This document shows, one piece after another, positions 7,715 to 15,551 of a stretch of 23,360 bases of DNA. Both the position numbers and the translations under genes were made by a program. Within the stretch, counting starts at the first letter, position 1, and each line of letters begins with the position of its first letter. The stretch is taken from positions 1 through 23,360 of the forward strand of contig JACZVU010000023.1 of NCBI GenBank assembly GCA_022572485.1, given 5' to 3'. The notes below the pieces were generated by a model that was not told where the DNA came from, ran no database searches, and saw only the letters and a program-made list of their open reading frames with translations. Source of the stretch: Myxococcales bacterium (lineage in GTDB: Bacteria; Myxococcota_A; UBA9160; SMWR01).

Positions 7715-8167
7715 GTGGCGACGTACAAAGTCAAGAGCCAGGGTGTGGAGTACACGGTTACCGTCGTCGATAAGGCGACCGGAGGTGGCACCGTCACGAT
7801 CGACGGCCGCGAGTTCCACGTCGAATTTGCAGGTGGCGAAGCGAACCCTACGGCATTGCCGCCGTCCGTCACAGCCGTTTCTGGTGCGATAACAGCGGCT
7901 CCCGCGCCAACGGCGCCGAACGCTCCTGCGGCGACGCTGATCGCTTCGGTCGGCGACGGTGCCATCGTCGCACCCATCCCGGGAAAGATCATCTTGATTC
8001 ACGTCAAGGTGGGCGATTCGGTTGTGGCCAAACAAGTCGTTCTGAAACTCGAAGCGATGAAGATGGAGAACGACATTTCATCCCCCGTTTCTGGAATCGT
8101 GAAAGAGATCGCCGTGAGCGAAGGTTCCGAGACGTCCGTCGGCCAACTGCTGATGACGATCGGTTGA
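7715..8167 (+). CDS. Biotin carboxyl carrier protein of a sodium-pump decarboxylase
   Basis: The 150-aa protein starts at GTG 7715. An N-terminal beta-rich segment (1-40) is followed by an Ala/Pro linker (about 46-75, PAPTAPNAPA). The biotinyl domain (about 78-150) contains the biotinylation motif EAMKM with Lys116. It carries the carboxyl group on biotin from the carboxyltransferase to the membrane beta subunit. The size and linker resemble free-standing carriers of methylmalonyl-CoA or glutaconyl-CoA decarboxylases, rather than the fused alpha subunit of oxaloacetate decarboxylase. It lies 46 bases after oadG and 13 before oadB, clearly the same operon. Confidence 0.88.
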   Translation: MATYKVKSQGVEYTVTVVDKATGGGTVTIDGREFHVEFAGGEANPTALPPSVTAVSGAITAAPAPTAPNAPAATLIASVGDGAIVAPIPGKIILIHVKVGDSVVAKQVVLKLEAMKMENDISSPVSGIVKEIAVSEGSETSVGQLLMTIG

Positions 8168-8180
8168 CGACGGATGGCGT

Positions 8181-9314
8181 ATGCCTAACAGCATCATCGA
8201 CTTTCTTTGGACGACCGGAATCGGACACCTCATTTCTCACCCCGATACGGTTTTGAATCTGCTCATGATGGGGATCGGGTTGATTCTCATCACCCTCGGC
8301 ATCGTGCGCAAGTTCGAACCCTTGCTACTGATTCCGATCGGCTTCGGAATGATGATGGGCAATGTACCGTTGTCCGAAGCCTCGCCCGCCGCGGAAGGCG
8401 TAATTCATTACCTCTACTTCGGCGTCAAGCACGAGATCTTCCCCGCGTTGATTTTTCTGGGTGTCGGCGCGATGACGGACTTTTCCGCCATGCTTTCTCA
8501 GCCGCGATTGATCCTTCTGGGCGCGGCCGCGCAGGTGGGGATCTTCGCCACCTATTGGGGAGCGCTCACTCTCGGATTTACACCCGCTGAGGCCGGAGCC
8601 ATCGGCATCATCGGAGGCGCCGATGGCCCCACGGCGATCTTCATCACGGCGCGCCTCGCGCCGCACCTGCTCCCGGCGGTGGCGGTGGCCGCGTATGGAT
8701 ACATGGCGCTCGTACCACTCATCCAGCCGCCCATCATCCGTGCGCTGACCACCCAAAAGGAGCGGCTGATCAAGATGCCGACGCCGCGCGAGGTCTCGAG
8801 GGCTGAGCGCATCATCTTTCCGATCGCGGCATTCGTTCTTTGTACGATGTTTGCCCCCAAAGCAACGACACTGCTCGGCATGTTGTTCTTCGGAAACCTG
8901 TTGAGAGAATCTGGAGTCACCGACCGGTTGGCGAATACCGCGAAGAGTGCGTTCATAGATTCCGTGACCATTCTGCTGGGTATCTGTGTAGGCGCCGGAG
9001 CGACCGCGGAGCGATTCTTGACACCGACATCGCTACAGATCTTTGCGCTCGGAATGGTGGCTTTTTCCATTGCCACGGCTTCGGGTGTCCTGTTTGCGAA
9101 GCTGATGAACCGAGTGTCGAGCAAGCCCGTGAATCCGATTCTCGGGGCAGCGGGTGTTTCAGCCGTACCGATGGCGGCCCGCGTCGCGATGATCACGGCC
9201 CAGAAAGACGACCCCACCAACTTCCTGATCATGCACGCGATGGCACCCAATATCGCCGGAGTCATCGGGTCAGCCGTCGCTGCAGGTGTACTGCTGGGGC
9301 TACTCGGCGACTGA
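8181..9314 (+). CDS. oadB: Sodium ion-translocating decarboxylase beta subunit
   Basis: The 377-aa polytopic membrane protein has about nine hydrophobic segments. Family signatures are FLGVGAMTDF (92-101), GIIGGADGPTAIF (142-154), whose Asp148 probably corresponds to the essential Asp of the ion path, and a late NPILGAAGVSAVPMAARV stretch. The beta subunit decarboxylates carboxybiotin and couples this to export of sodium ions. The operon order here is gamma, carrier, beta. The carboxyltransferase alpha subunit that would define the substrate (oxaloacetate, methylmalonyl-CoA, glutaconyl-CoA or malonate) is absent here, so the substrate is undetermined. Confidence 0.92.
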   Translation: MPNSIIDFLWTTGIGHLISHPDTVLNLLMMGIGLILITLGIVRKFEPLLLIPIGFGMMMGNVPLSEASPAAEGVIHYLYFGVKHEIFPALIFLGVGAMTDFSAMLSQPRLILLGAAAQVGIFATYWGALTLGFTPAEAGAIGIIGGADGPTAIFITARLAPHLLPAVAVAAYGYMALVPLIQPPIIRALTTQKERLIKMPTPREVSRAERIIFPIAAFVLCTMFAPKATTLLGMLFFGNLLRESGVTDRLANTAKSAFIDSVTILLGICVGAGATAERFLTPTSLQIFALGMVAFSIATASGVLFAKLMNRVSSKPVNPILGAAGVSAVPMAARVAMITAQKDDPTNFLIMHAMAPNIAGVIGSAVAAGVLLGLLGD

Positions 9315-9383
9315 TCCTATCGAAATGGCGCTTTGCTGCCGGCTATTGCCCGTAGGTGTCGATCGGTTTACGCTTTTTGTGCG

Positions 9384-10448
9384 ATGTCGCTTTCCAAAGA
9401 GAAACTCGAAGGGCTGATCTCTCGATCCACCGATATCATCGTCGCGACCGACCGAAGAGGGCGCATCATCTACTACAACGATGGGGCCATCCGCAGCCTG
9501 GGGTACACCCAGGACGAGATCCTCGGCAGTTTCGTCGCGACCGTCTATCCCAATGTAGACGAGGCCAAGCGTGTCATGCGGGCGATGCACGGCCCTGATC
9601 ATGGCGGGAGCGGCATCGTAGAGACGTTTCAGACGACGTTTCTCTCCAAGGACGGCCAGGACATCCCGGTCGCGATGTCAGCGACCATTACCTACGACGA
9701 ATCTGGTGAACCGGATGGAACGATTGGATATGCGAAGGATCTGCGGAAAATTCTTCGGAAGGACAAGCTCGCGACCCTCGGTGAGGTGGCGGTCGGCCTT
9801 TCCCACGAGATCAACAATCCACTCGCGGTCATCTTGAACTTGTTGGATCTGCTCGAGCGAGATATCGACAAACTTGCAGGTGAGCAGGACAGTTCCGTGG
9901 AGTTCGAACGCCTCCATGGGATGCGCCGGGAAGTCACGCGCATCGCCAGCATCCTGAATCGCCTGGAAGAAATGGTCGAGACCCAGAGCTACGAGACGAC
10001 GAAATACATCGGTCCGACGCGCATGATCGATCTTCGCAGTCCGCGATTGGGATCGTCTGACGGGCCGGATCTCAAGGACATCCGAATTCTCGTCGTCGAT
10101 GACGACATGGGAATCTGCCGCTCGATCGAGGAGATGCTCGCCGCCGAGGGTTGTGTGGTGGAGACCGCGGGGGATGGTGCTGAGGGCTTGCGGAAGATCG
10201 AATCATCGAACTTCGACGTGGTTCTGACGGATGTCGTGATGCCGGAAATGGACGGGTACGAATTGTACAGTGCCGTGCGTGAGCGCTACCCCGATTTACC
10301 CGTATTGATGATGACCGCGTTTCACTACGACAAGGATCACATCATCAAGCGTAGTAAACTCAAGGGCCTGAAGGATGTGCTGTTCAAGAAGCCCGTCGAT
10401 CCAGATCGGCTTCGCCGTGTCATTCGCGATACGGTTGATCACGGCTGA
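9384..10448 (+). CDS. PAS-HisKA-receiver signalling protein without ATPase domain
   Basis: From ATG 9384 the protein is 354 aa. A PAS domain spans about 5-122 (STDIIVATDRRGRIIYYN at its start). A HisKA dimerisation/phosphoacceptor helix follows at about 128-200, with the H-box LSHEINNPL carrying His141. After a linker of about 30 residues comes a receiver domain (233-354) with acidic DD (239-240), phospho-acceptor Asp283 (LTDVVMP), Thr311 and Lys336. The HATPase_c catalytic domain expected between HisKA and receiver is missing: only about 35 residues separate them, and no N, G1 or G2 boxes are visible. It therefore cannot phosphorylate itself and would need a partner kinase or act as a phosphotransfer or receiver output. 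No transmembrane segment is seen, so it is cytoplasmic. No good ribosome binding site was found, and the start could be a TTG at 9333. Confidence 0.85.
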   Translation: MSLSKEKLEGLISRSTDIIVATDRRGRIIYYNDGAIRSLGYTQDEILGSFVATVYPNVDEAKRVMRAMHGPDHGGSGIVETFQTTFLSKDGQDIPVAMSATITYDESGEPDGTIGYAKDLRKILRKDKLATLGEVAVGLSHEINNPLAVILNLLDLLERDIDKLAGEQDSSVEFERLHGMRREVTRIASILNRLEEMVETQSYETTKYIGPTRMIDLRSPRLGSSDGPDLKDIRILVVDDDMGICRSIEEMLAAEGCVVETAGDGAEGLRKIESSNFDVVLTDVVMPEMDGYELYSAVRERYPDLPVLMMTAFHYDKDHIIKRSKLKGLKDVLFKKPVDPDRLRRVIRDTVDHG

Positions 10449-10500
10449 AGTGATCGGGGCGCCATCCTCGCCGGAGGGTCCGCTTCGCCCGAATTCGCCG

Positions 10501-10809
10501 CTACCAGGATGTCGCCGACTCGAACGAGGCCGTCGTAAAGCTCGCACCCGAGATTGCGCGTTCGAAGACCACTCCTTGCGCGGCGAGGCGATCGATCGCG
10601 GGGCTGGTGGCCAGTTTGAATCCGTAGGCGCCCAGGTGATCCGCCCGCAAAGTGTCCACCGTGATCAGCAAGACATTGGGGTCGGGTTTCTCGGATCCGA
10701 AGCAACCCAACTCCGCGTTGGTGAGAACCCATGCGAATAGGAGACCCGCAAGATTTCGCCAGCATCGGTTCAAGATCGATGATCGAGCGGTCAATGGGCT
10801 CCCCGTCAA
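10501..10809 (-). pseudogene. Truncated sulfatase-like lipoprotein (N-terminal fragment)
   Basis: Reading from TTG 10809, a 102-aa frame has a lipoprotein-like signal (about 18-36, ending AELGC with Cys36). It is followed by the unmistakable N terminus of the sulfatase/alkaline phosphatase superfamily: [20 protein letters not shown] with metal-ligand Asp52, then [19 protein letters not shown]. The segment aligning with the nucleophile loop reads [12 protein letters not shown] and stops at a TAG (10501-10503). Full family members have about 450-550 residues, and only 52 bases remain before the convergent gene, so the rest is gone. I see no frameshift that restores the family. It lies 8 bases after comF and could be co-transcribed. 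A short secreted peptide is possible but less likely than a remnant. Confidence 0.65.
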
Positions 10810-10817
10810 GTGTCATT

Positions 10818-11603
10818 TCAGCGACTCACAGAAGATACATCCGGAAGCGCTCGGGCCGCGCATAATCCGATGACCGTGGAAACTCCGGCTATGCGCAGTG
10901 CGCTCGCTGCTTCGGCCAACGTGCTGGTCGTCGTCACCACGTCGTCAACCAGCCAGATTTTTTCTGGAAACTGCAGCCCGCGACGCGCCTGAAACGCGCC
11001 TCGAACGTTGCTGCGCCGCTCGCGCCGATCGAGGCCTGTCTGGCTGGGGGTGTCTCGTGTGCGGCGAAGCGCGACGGCGTCAAAGGGAATTTTGAATTCT
11101 CGAGCCAGCATTCGGGCGATCTGTGCGGCGGGGTTGAAGCCACGCAATCGAAGTCGGCGCGGATGCAGCGGTACGGGTACGACCAGGCCCGGCTGAGATC
11201 CTGGCGCCCGCGCCGCGGCCTCGCGCAGCATCGCCCCGACCACCGATGCGGGCGCGGGATCGAGCCCCCTCAACCCCTTCTTTGGGTATTTGAAGCGGTG
11301 GATCCACTCGGCTCCACCACCCTCGAATCGGACCGCAGCGACGCAGGCCGTCAATGGGGAGTCCGACACCCCACAGCCCGCACAAAGAGCGCTGCCGGCT
11401 TGCGGTGCCGTTTCTTGGCACAGCTGACACGCGCGGGGCGCAATCCGTTCGAGCCGGCCGTCGCAGGCCGGACAGAGCACAGCGGTCGGATCTGTGCGAG
11501 TGCCGCAGGCTCCGCAAGTCGGCGGAAGCACCAACTCGAGCGCACCCCGCGAGAGTTCTGCAAGTTTGCGAAAGGCCTCGGTAGCGTTTCTCTTCGGCCA
11601 CAA
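10818..11603 (-). CDS. comF: ComF-family phosphoribosyltransferase-like protein
   Basis: The 261-aa protein has the ComF layout. Two N-terminal zinc-finger-like cysteine sets (C30/C33/C44/C47 and C59/C62/C74/C77) are followed by a linker with FKYPKKG, then the type I phosphoribosyltransferase domain with VPVPLHPRRLRLRGFNPA (about 142-159). The PRPP loop is VDDVVTTTST (219-228). The usual loop is DDVxTTGAT, so the Gly-Ala is replaced by Thr-Ser here. The family is tied to DNA uptake and to DNA processing in non-competent bacteria. It sits 74 bases after gpmI, at the end of the operon. Confidence 0.88.
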   Translation of the reverse strand: MWPKRNATEAFRKLAELSRGALELVLPPTCGACGTRTDPTAVLCPACDGRLERIAPRACQLCQETAPQAGSALCAGCGVSDSPLTACVAAVRFEGGGAEWIHRFKYPKKGLRGLDPAPASVVGAMLREAAARAPGSQPGLVVPVPLHPRRLRLRGFNPAAQIARMLAREFKIPFDAVALRRTRDTPSQTGLDRRERRSNVRGAFQARRGLQFPEKIWLVDDVVTTTSTLAEAASALRIAGVSTVIGLCAARALPDVSSVSR

Positions 11604-11677
11604 GGGCCGTGCTCCACGGGAGCCAATGGGGGGTGTCGTGCAATTGTAGCGACGCCGCTGGAGCGCTGCCTTGACGC

Positions 11678-13216
11678 TCAGGAGTCGTGAACGATCAAAC
11701 TCCTACCGGTCATCTCCTCGGGTTGTGGCAGACCCATGAGGTCGAGAATGGTCGGCGCGAGATCTTCCAGGCTGCTATCGCGCAGGCGGCGACCGATGGC
11801 ATCCTTGGCGATCCAGAAAATGGGCACGGGGTTGGTGGTGTGAGCAGTATGCGGTCCGCCGCTTTCCGGATCCACCATCAACTCGCAGTTTCCGTGATCC
11901 GACGTGATGACGAGCGAACCGTCTTTCGCCAGCACGGCCTCTGCCAGTCGGTTCAATCCGCTGTCGACGGCCTCGACCGCCTTGACCGCCGCTTTGAGAA
12001 CACCGGTGTGGCCCACCATGTCTGGATTCGCGTAGTTGACGAGAACGAACGCGTAATGATCATCCTCAATTCGGCGTACCGCTTCTTCGGTCACCTTCGC
12101 GGCGCTCATCTCGGGTTTGTCGTCGTAGGTGGCTACGTCGCGTGGCGAAAGGATGAGCACGCGATCTTCGCCAGGGAAGGGCTCTTCGAGCCCCCCGTTG
12201 AAGAAGAAGGTCACGTGGGCGTATTTCTCGGTTTCCGCAACGCGGAGCTGTTGGAGCCCCGCCTTGGCGATGATTTCACCCAGTCCGTTGCCTGGAATTT
12301 CCGACGGAAACGCGACCGGAAGTCCGAAGGTGGCATTGTATTCCGTGAAACACACGAAAGCGGATAATTTCGGAACAGATTTACGCTCGAGTTTTCCGGA
12401 AAATCGCGTCGGGTCTGCGTCGGTCAGCGCATTGGTGATCTGCCTCACGCGGTCTGCACGGAAGTTGAAACAGATCATCGCGTCGCCATCGACCAGTGGC
12501 GCACCTCCGTCGATTACGGTGGGCTCAATGAATTCGTCACCCTTCCCGCGCTGATAGGATTCTTCAACCGCTGCAATTGGATTGGTGGTACTCTGCCCTT
12601 CCCGGCTGACGATCGCGTTGTAGGCTTTTTCGATTCGATCCCAGCGGCTGTCGCGATCCATGGCGTAATAGCGGCCAATGACGGTTGCGACGCGTCCGCC
12701 CGTTCGGTCGAGATTCGAGACGAGTGCGCGCATGAAGTCGGCTCCTGATTGCGGAGGTGCATCGCGCCCGTCCATGAACGCATGAATTTCAGGTAGGATG
12801 CCGCGACTTGCCAGATGATCGAGCAGCATCGTGAGCTGATCGATCTCGCTGTGAACGCCACCGTTGGATAACAACCCCATCAGGTGGAGCGTTCCGCCGC
12901 TGTTTTCGACAGCGGCGATTGCAGATTGGATGGGCACGTTGTTCGCGAGTTCACCGGCGGCCATGGCCTGGGTGATTCGCGTAATATCCTGAGTGTTGAT
13001 TCGCCCGGAACCCATCGTCATATGGCCGACTTCGGAATTTCCCATCTGGCCTGGCGGCAGGCCCACGAATTCTCCAGACGTCTCGAGTTTCGCCGAGGGG
13101 TAGATGGCGCGCGTGCGGGCGAGGAAAGGCGTCTCTGCGAGCGCGATCGCATCGGTTGCTCCACCGTCGCCGATTCCGAAACCATCGAGGACGACCAATA
13201 CGACCGGACCGCTCAT
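11678..13216 (-). CDS. gpmI: 2,3-bisphosphoglycerate-independent phosphoglycerate mutase
   Basis: The enzyme interconverts 3- and 2-phosphoglycerate in glycolysis and gluconeogenesis, using two manganese ions and a phosphoserine intermediate. The 512-aa length is typical. The N terminus VVLDGFGIGD carries the first metal Asp, and QMGNSEVGHMTMGSGR contains the nucleophile Ser61. HAFMDGRDAPP and a C-terminal ITSDHGNCE with TAHTTNPVP complete the metal sites. The start overlaps the rsfS stop by 4 bases. Confidence 0.97.
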   Translation of the reverse strand: MSGPVVLVVLDGFGIGDGGATDAIALAETPFLARTRAIYPSAKLETSGEFVGLPPGQMGNSEVGHMTMGSGRINTQDITRITQAMAAGELANNVPIQSAIAAVENSGGTLHLMGLLSNGGVHSEIDQLTMLLDHLASRGILPEIHAFMDGRDAPPQSGADFMRALVSNLDRTGGRVATVIGRYYAMDRDSRWDRIEKAYNAIVSREGQSTTNPIAAVEESYQRGKGDEFIEPTVIDGGAPLVDGDAMICFNFRADRVRQITNALTDADPTRFSGKLERKSVPKLSAFVCFTEYNATFGLPVAFPSEIPGNGLGEIIAKAGLQQLRVAETEKYAHVTFFFNGGLEEPFPGEDRVLILSPRDVATYDDKPEMSAAKVTEEAVRRIEDDHYAFVLVNYANPDMVGHTGVLKAAVKAVEAVDSGLNRLAEAVLAKDGSLVITSDHGNCELMVDPESGGPHTAHTTNPVPIFWIAKDAIGRRLRDSSLEDLAPTILDLMGLPQPEEMTGRSLIVHDS

Positions 13217-13587
13217 GTTCCCACACTCCGGGCCGCAGCCTCTAATTCGAGGATGGACGCGTCGCTCCAGAGGCGTTCGAGGTCGTAATGGTCGCGAATT
13301 TCCTGTTGAAAGATGTGGACGATCGTGTCGCCGCAGTCGATCAGCACCCAGCGGCCCCCGTCATAACCCTCAATCCCCATCGGGGGTTCGCCGTGGGCTT
13401 TGAGGGCGGCCTCAACGGAGTCTGCGACTGAGCGCACATGCCGATCCGAAGTTCCCGTTGCGATGATGAACGTATCGGCAAAGGAACTGATCGTTCTTAT
13501 ATCGAGGCCGATTACGTCGTTGGCCTTCCGCTCTTGGGCCGCTTCGGCAATCAACACCGCCTTGGCGAGTCGATCCAAAGCACTCAT
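13213..13587 (-). CDS. rsfS: Ribosomal silencing factor RsfS
   Basis: The 124-aa protein matches the RsfS/Iojap family: KANDVIGLDIRTISSFADTF, then IIATGTSDRHVRSVAD and the C-terminal WVLIDCGDTIVHIF. RsfS binds ribosomal protein L14 on the large subunit and blocks subunit joining when nutrients are short. It is coupled by 4-base overlaps to nadD upstream and gpmI downstream. In many relatives rlmH follows rsfS; here gpmI follows directly. Confidence 0.96.
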   Translation of the reverse strand: MSALDRLAKAVLIAEAAQERKANDVIGLDIRTISSFADTFIIATGTSDRHVRSVADSVEAALKAHGEPPMGIEGYDGGRWVLIDCGDTIVHIFQQEIRDHYDLERLWSDASILELEAAARSVGT

Positions 13588-14276
13588 CCGTGGCGCTCTC
13601 CTTCGACATCGCGATAGACGCCACTCTTCTCAATGGCCTCTTCGACGATCGGTGGAAGCAGATAGCGCACCGACTCGCCATCGCGCAGTCGAATTCGGAT
13701 GTCCGATGAAGAAATGTCGAGCGCTGAGATTTTGACCAACCGAATCCACGTGCCCGTCCGATGATGCAGTGCGAAGACACCGCTTTGATCCGGCTTGACG
13801 GTGTTCCGAATGCAGCGCGGCAGCCAGTCGGCGAGCGAAGTCAGCGCGACCGGCGGCCGGGTAATGACCGCGAAATGCGCCAGCTCGAACAATGCCTCCG
13901 GTTCTCGCCAGGAGTCGATTTCAATGAAGGCGTCCTGTCCGATGGTGAATACCGGTTTTTCGGGCGCGATCCGCTCTCCGATCATTCGAAGCGTATCCAC
14001 CGAATAGGATGCCCCACCGCGTTCGACTTCCAGCTCGTCGACTTCGAAACGGGGGTTGTCGCGAATCGCCAACTGAACCCACTTCAGGCGCAGTTCCGCC
14101 GGAGCCATTCGGTCGCCCGGAGTGTTGGCTTTGTGGGGTGGATCCGCCGACGGCACGAAGATCATTTTCTCGAGACGGAGTGCGCCAACGACTTCTTCGG
14201 CGGCCCTAAGATGGCCGATGTGGACCGGATTGAAGGTCCCACCGAAAATTCCGATACGCGCCCGGGCCGCGGTCAT
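13584..14276 (-). CDS. nadD: Nicotinate-nucleotide adenylyltransferase
   Basis: The enzyme adenylates nicotinate mononucleotide to form deamido-NAD in NAD synthesis. The 230-aa sequence begins with GGTFNPVHIGH (12-22), the nucleotidyltransferase signature with the HxGH triad. PSADPPHK follows, and near the end there is ISSSDIRIRLRDG with the second ATP-binding motif. The ATG overlaps the proA stop by 4 bases, and its stop overlaps the rsfS start by 4. Confidence 0.96.
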   Translation of the reverse strand: MTAARARIGIFGGTFNPVHIGHLRAAEEVVGALRLEKMIFVPSADPPHKANTPGDRMAPAELRLKWVQLAIRDNPRFEVDELEVERGGASYSVDTLRMIGERIAPEKPVFTIGQDAFIEIDSWREPEALFELAHFAVITRPPVALTSLADWLPRCIRNTVKPDQSGVFALHHRTGTWIRLVKISALDISSSDIRIRLRDGESVRYLLPPIVEEAIEKSGVYRDVEGERHG

Positions 14277-15529
14277 TCTCGGAGCTGGCCATCTCCGCGC
14301 AATACGAACTTCAGCGTTGTCAATCCCTCGAGTCCCATTGGCCCGTAAGCGTGGATCTTCGAGGTCGAGATGCCGATTTCTGCGCCGAGCCCCAACCGAT
14401 AGCCGTCCGCAAAAGCTGTTGAGCAGTTGACGCCGACAGTCGACGAGCCGACTCGGCGTAGAAATTCCTGCGAACTGTTGTAATCCTGGGTGACGATCAC
14501 TTCCGTGTGATTCGATCCGTAGCGTCGAATGTGTTCGATCGCGGAGTCGATATCGTCTACGACGCGCACCGCCAGGATCGGAGCCAAGTACTCCTCTGCC
14601 CAGTCGCTCTCACTGGCAGGAACGGCGTCTCCGAAGATCTCGCAGGTCTTCGCGCACCCTCGGAGCTCGACACCCTGCTCGTGCAAGGACTTGAGAATGC
14701 GCGGCATTGTGGTTGTTGCCGCATCGCGGTGGACGAGAAGGGTTTCGAGGCCGTTGCATACCTCCATCTGGGAGATTTTCGAATCGACCGCGATTCGCGT
14801 CGCCATTTCCGGATCCGCGTTGGCATCGACGAAAATATGGCACACTCCCGCGTCGTGCTTTACGACGGGAATGCGCGAATTTTGAGTCACCATGCGAATC
14901 AGCTCGGGCCCGCCGCGGGGGATGATGAGGTCGATGTATTGATCGAGGCCGAGCAGGGTGTCGATCGCCGCGCGATCGGTCTGGGGAATCACGGCGACTG
15001 CATCTTCGGGTACGCCGGTTTCTGCGGCGGCCGCACGCAGCTCGACGCCTAGCGCTCGATTTGCCTCGATGGCTTCGGAGCCACCGCGAAGGATCACCGC
15101 GTTGCCCGCTTTGACGCAGAGTGCCGCCGCATCGACGGTGACGTTTGGCCGGCTTTCGTAGATGATTCCGATCACTCCGAGGGGAATCCGCATGCGGCCA
15201 ACCTGGAGTCCGTTCGGCCGAACCACCGTCGATTCCACCTTTCCAACGGGATCGGGCAGGGCCGCGATGTCGCGCAACCCCGCGATCATGTCGTGCCATT
15301 TGCCCTCGGAGAGTTCGAGGCGTTTGAGCATGGGGCCCGAAATCCCGGAACTTGCAGCGCGCTCGAGATCGGCAGCGTTCGCGGAGAGGATTTCAGCCTT
15401 CGCGTCGGCCAGGCGCTCCGCGCAGCGCATCAGCCACGTGTTCTTTTCGCGGGTCGAAAGCTCAGCGACTCGCTCCGAGGCGGTGCGCGCTCTGCGAGCG
15501 AGATCGATCACCTGGTCTTCCAAACTCAT
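14273..15529 (-). CDS. proA: Gamma-glutamyl phosphate reductase
   Basis: ProA reduces gamma-glutamyl phosphate with NADPH to glutamate-5-semialdehyde, the second step of proline synthesis. The 418-aa protein belongs to the aldehyde dehydrogenase superfamily. PLGVIGIIYESRPNVTVDA is in the nucleotide-binding region, GNAVILRGGSEAIEAN is at about 142-157, and the catalytic Cys258 lies in MEVCNGLETLLVH. It follows proB by 22 bases and is coupled to nadD. Confidence 0.97.
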   Translation of the reverse strand: MSLEDQVIDLARRARTASERVAELSTREKNTWLMRCAERLADAKAEILSANAADLERAASSGISGPMLKRLELSEGKWHDMIAGLRDIAALPDPVGKVESTVVRPNGLQVGRMRIPLGVIGIIYESRPNVTVDAAALCVKAGNAVILRGGSEAIEANRALGVELRAAAAETGVPEDAVAVIPQTDRAAIDTLLGLDQYIDLIIPRGGPELIRMVTQNSRIPVVKHDAGVCHIFVDANADPEMATRIAVDSKISQMEVCNGLETLLVHRDAATTTMPRILKSLHEQGVELRGCAKTCEIFGDAVPASESDWAEEYLAPILAVRVVDDIDSAIEHIRRYGSNHTEVIVTQDYNSSQEFLRRVGSSTVGVNCSTAFADGYRLGLGAEIGISTSKIHAYGPMGLEGLTTLKFVLRGDGQLRE

Positions 15530-15551
15530 GTGTCACGTCCTCGAGAAGGAA

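Noticed and set aside
10449..10500. Continuation of the sulfatase by frameshift into the adjacent frames
   Set aside because: The other minus-strand frames give no sulfatase-like sequence, and the convergent PAS gene ends immediately beyond.
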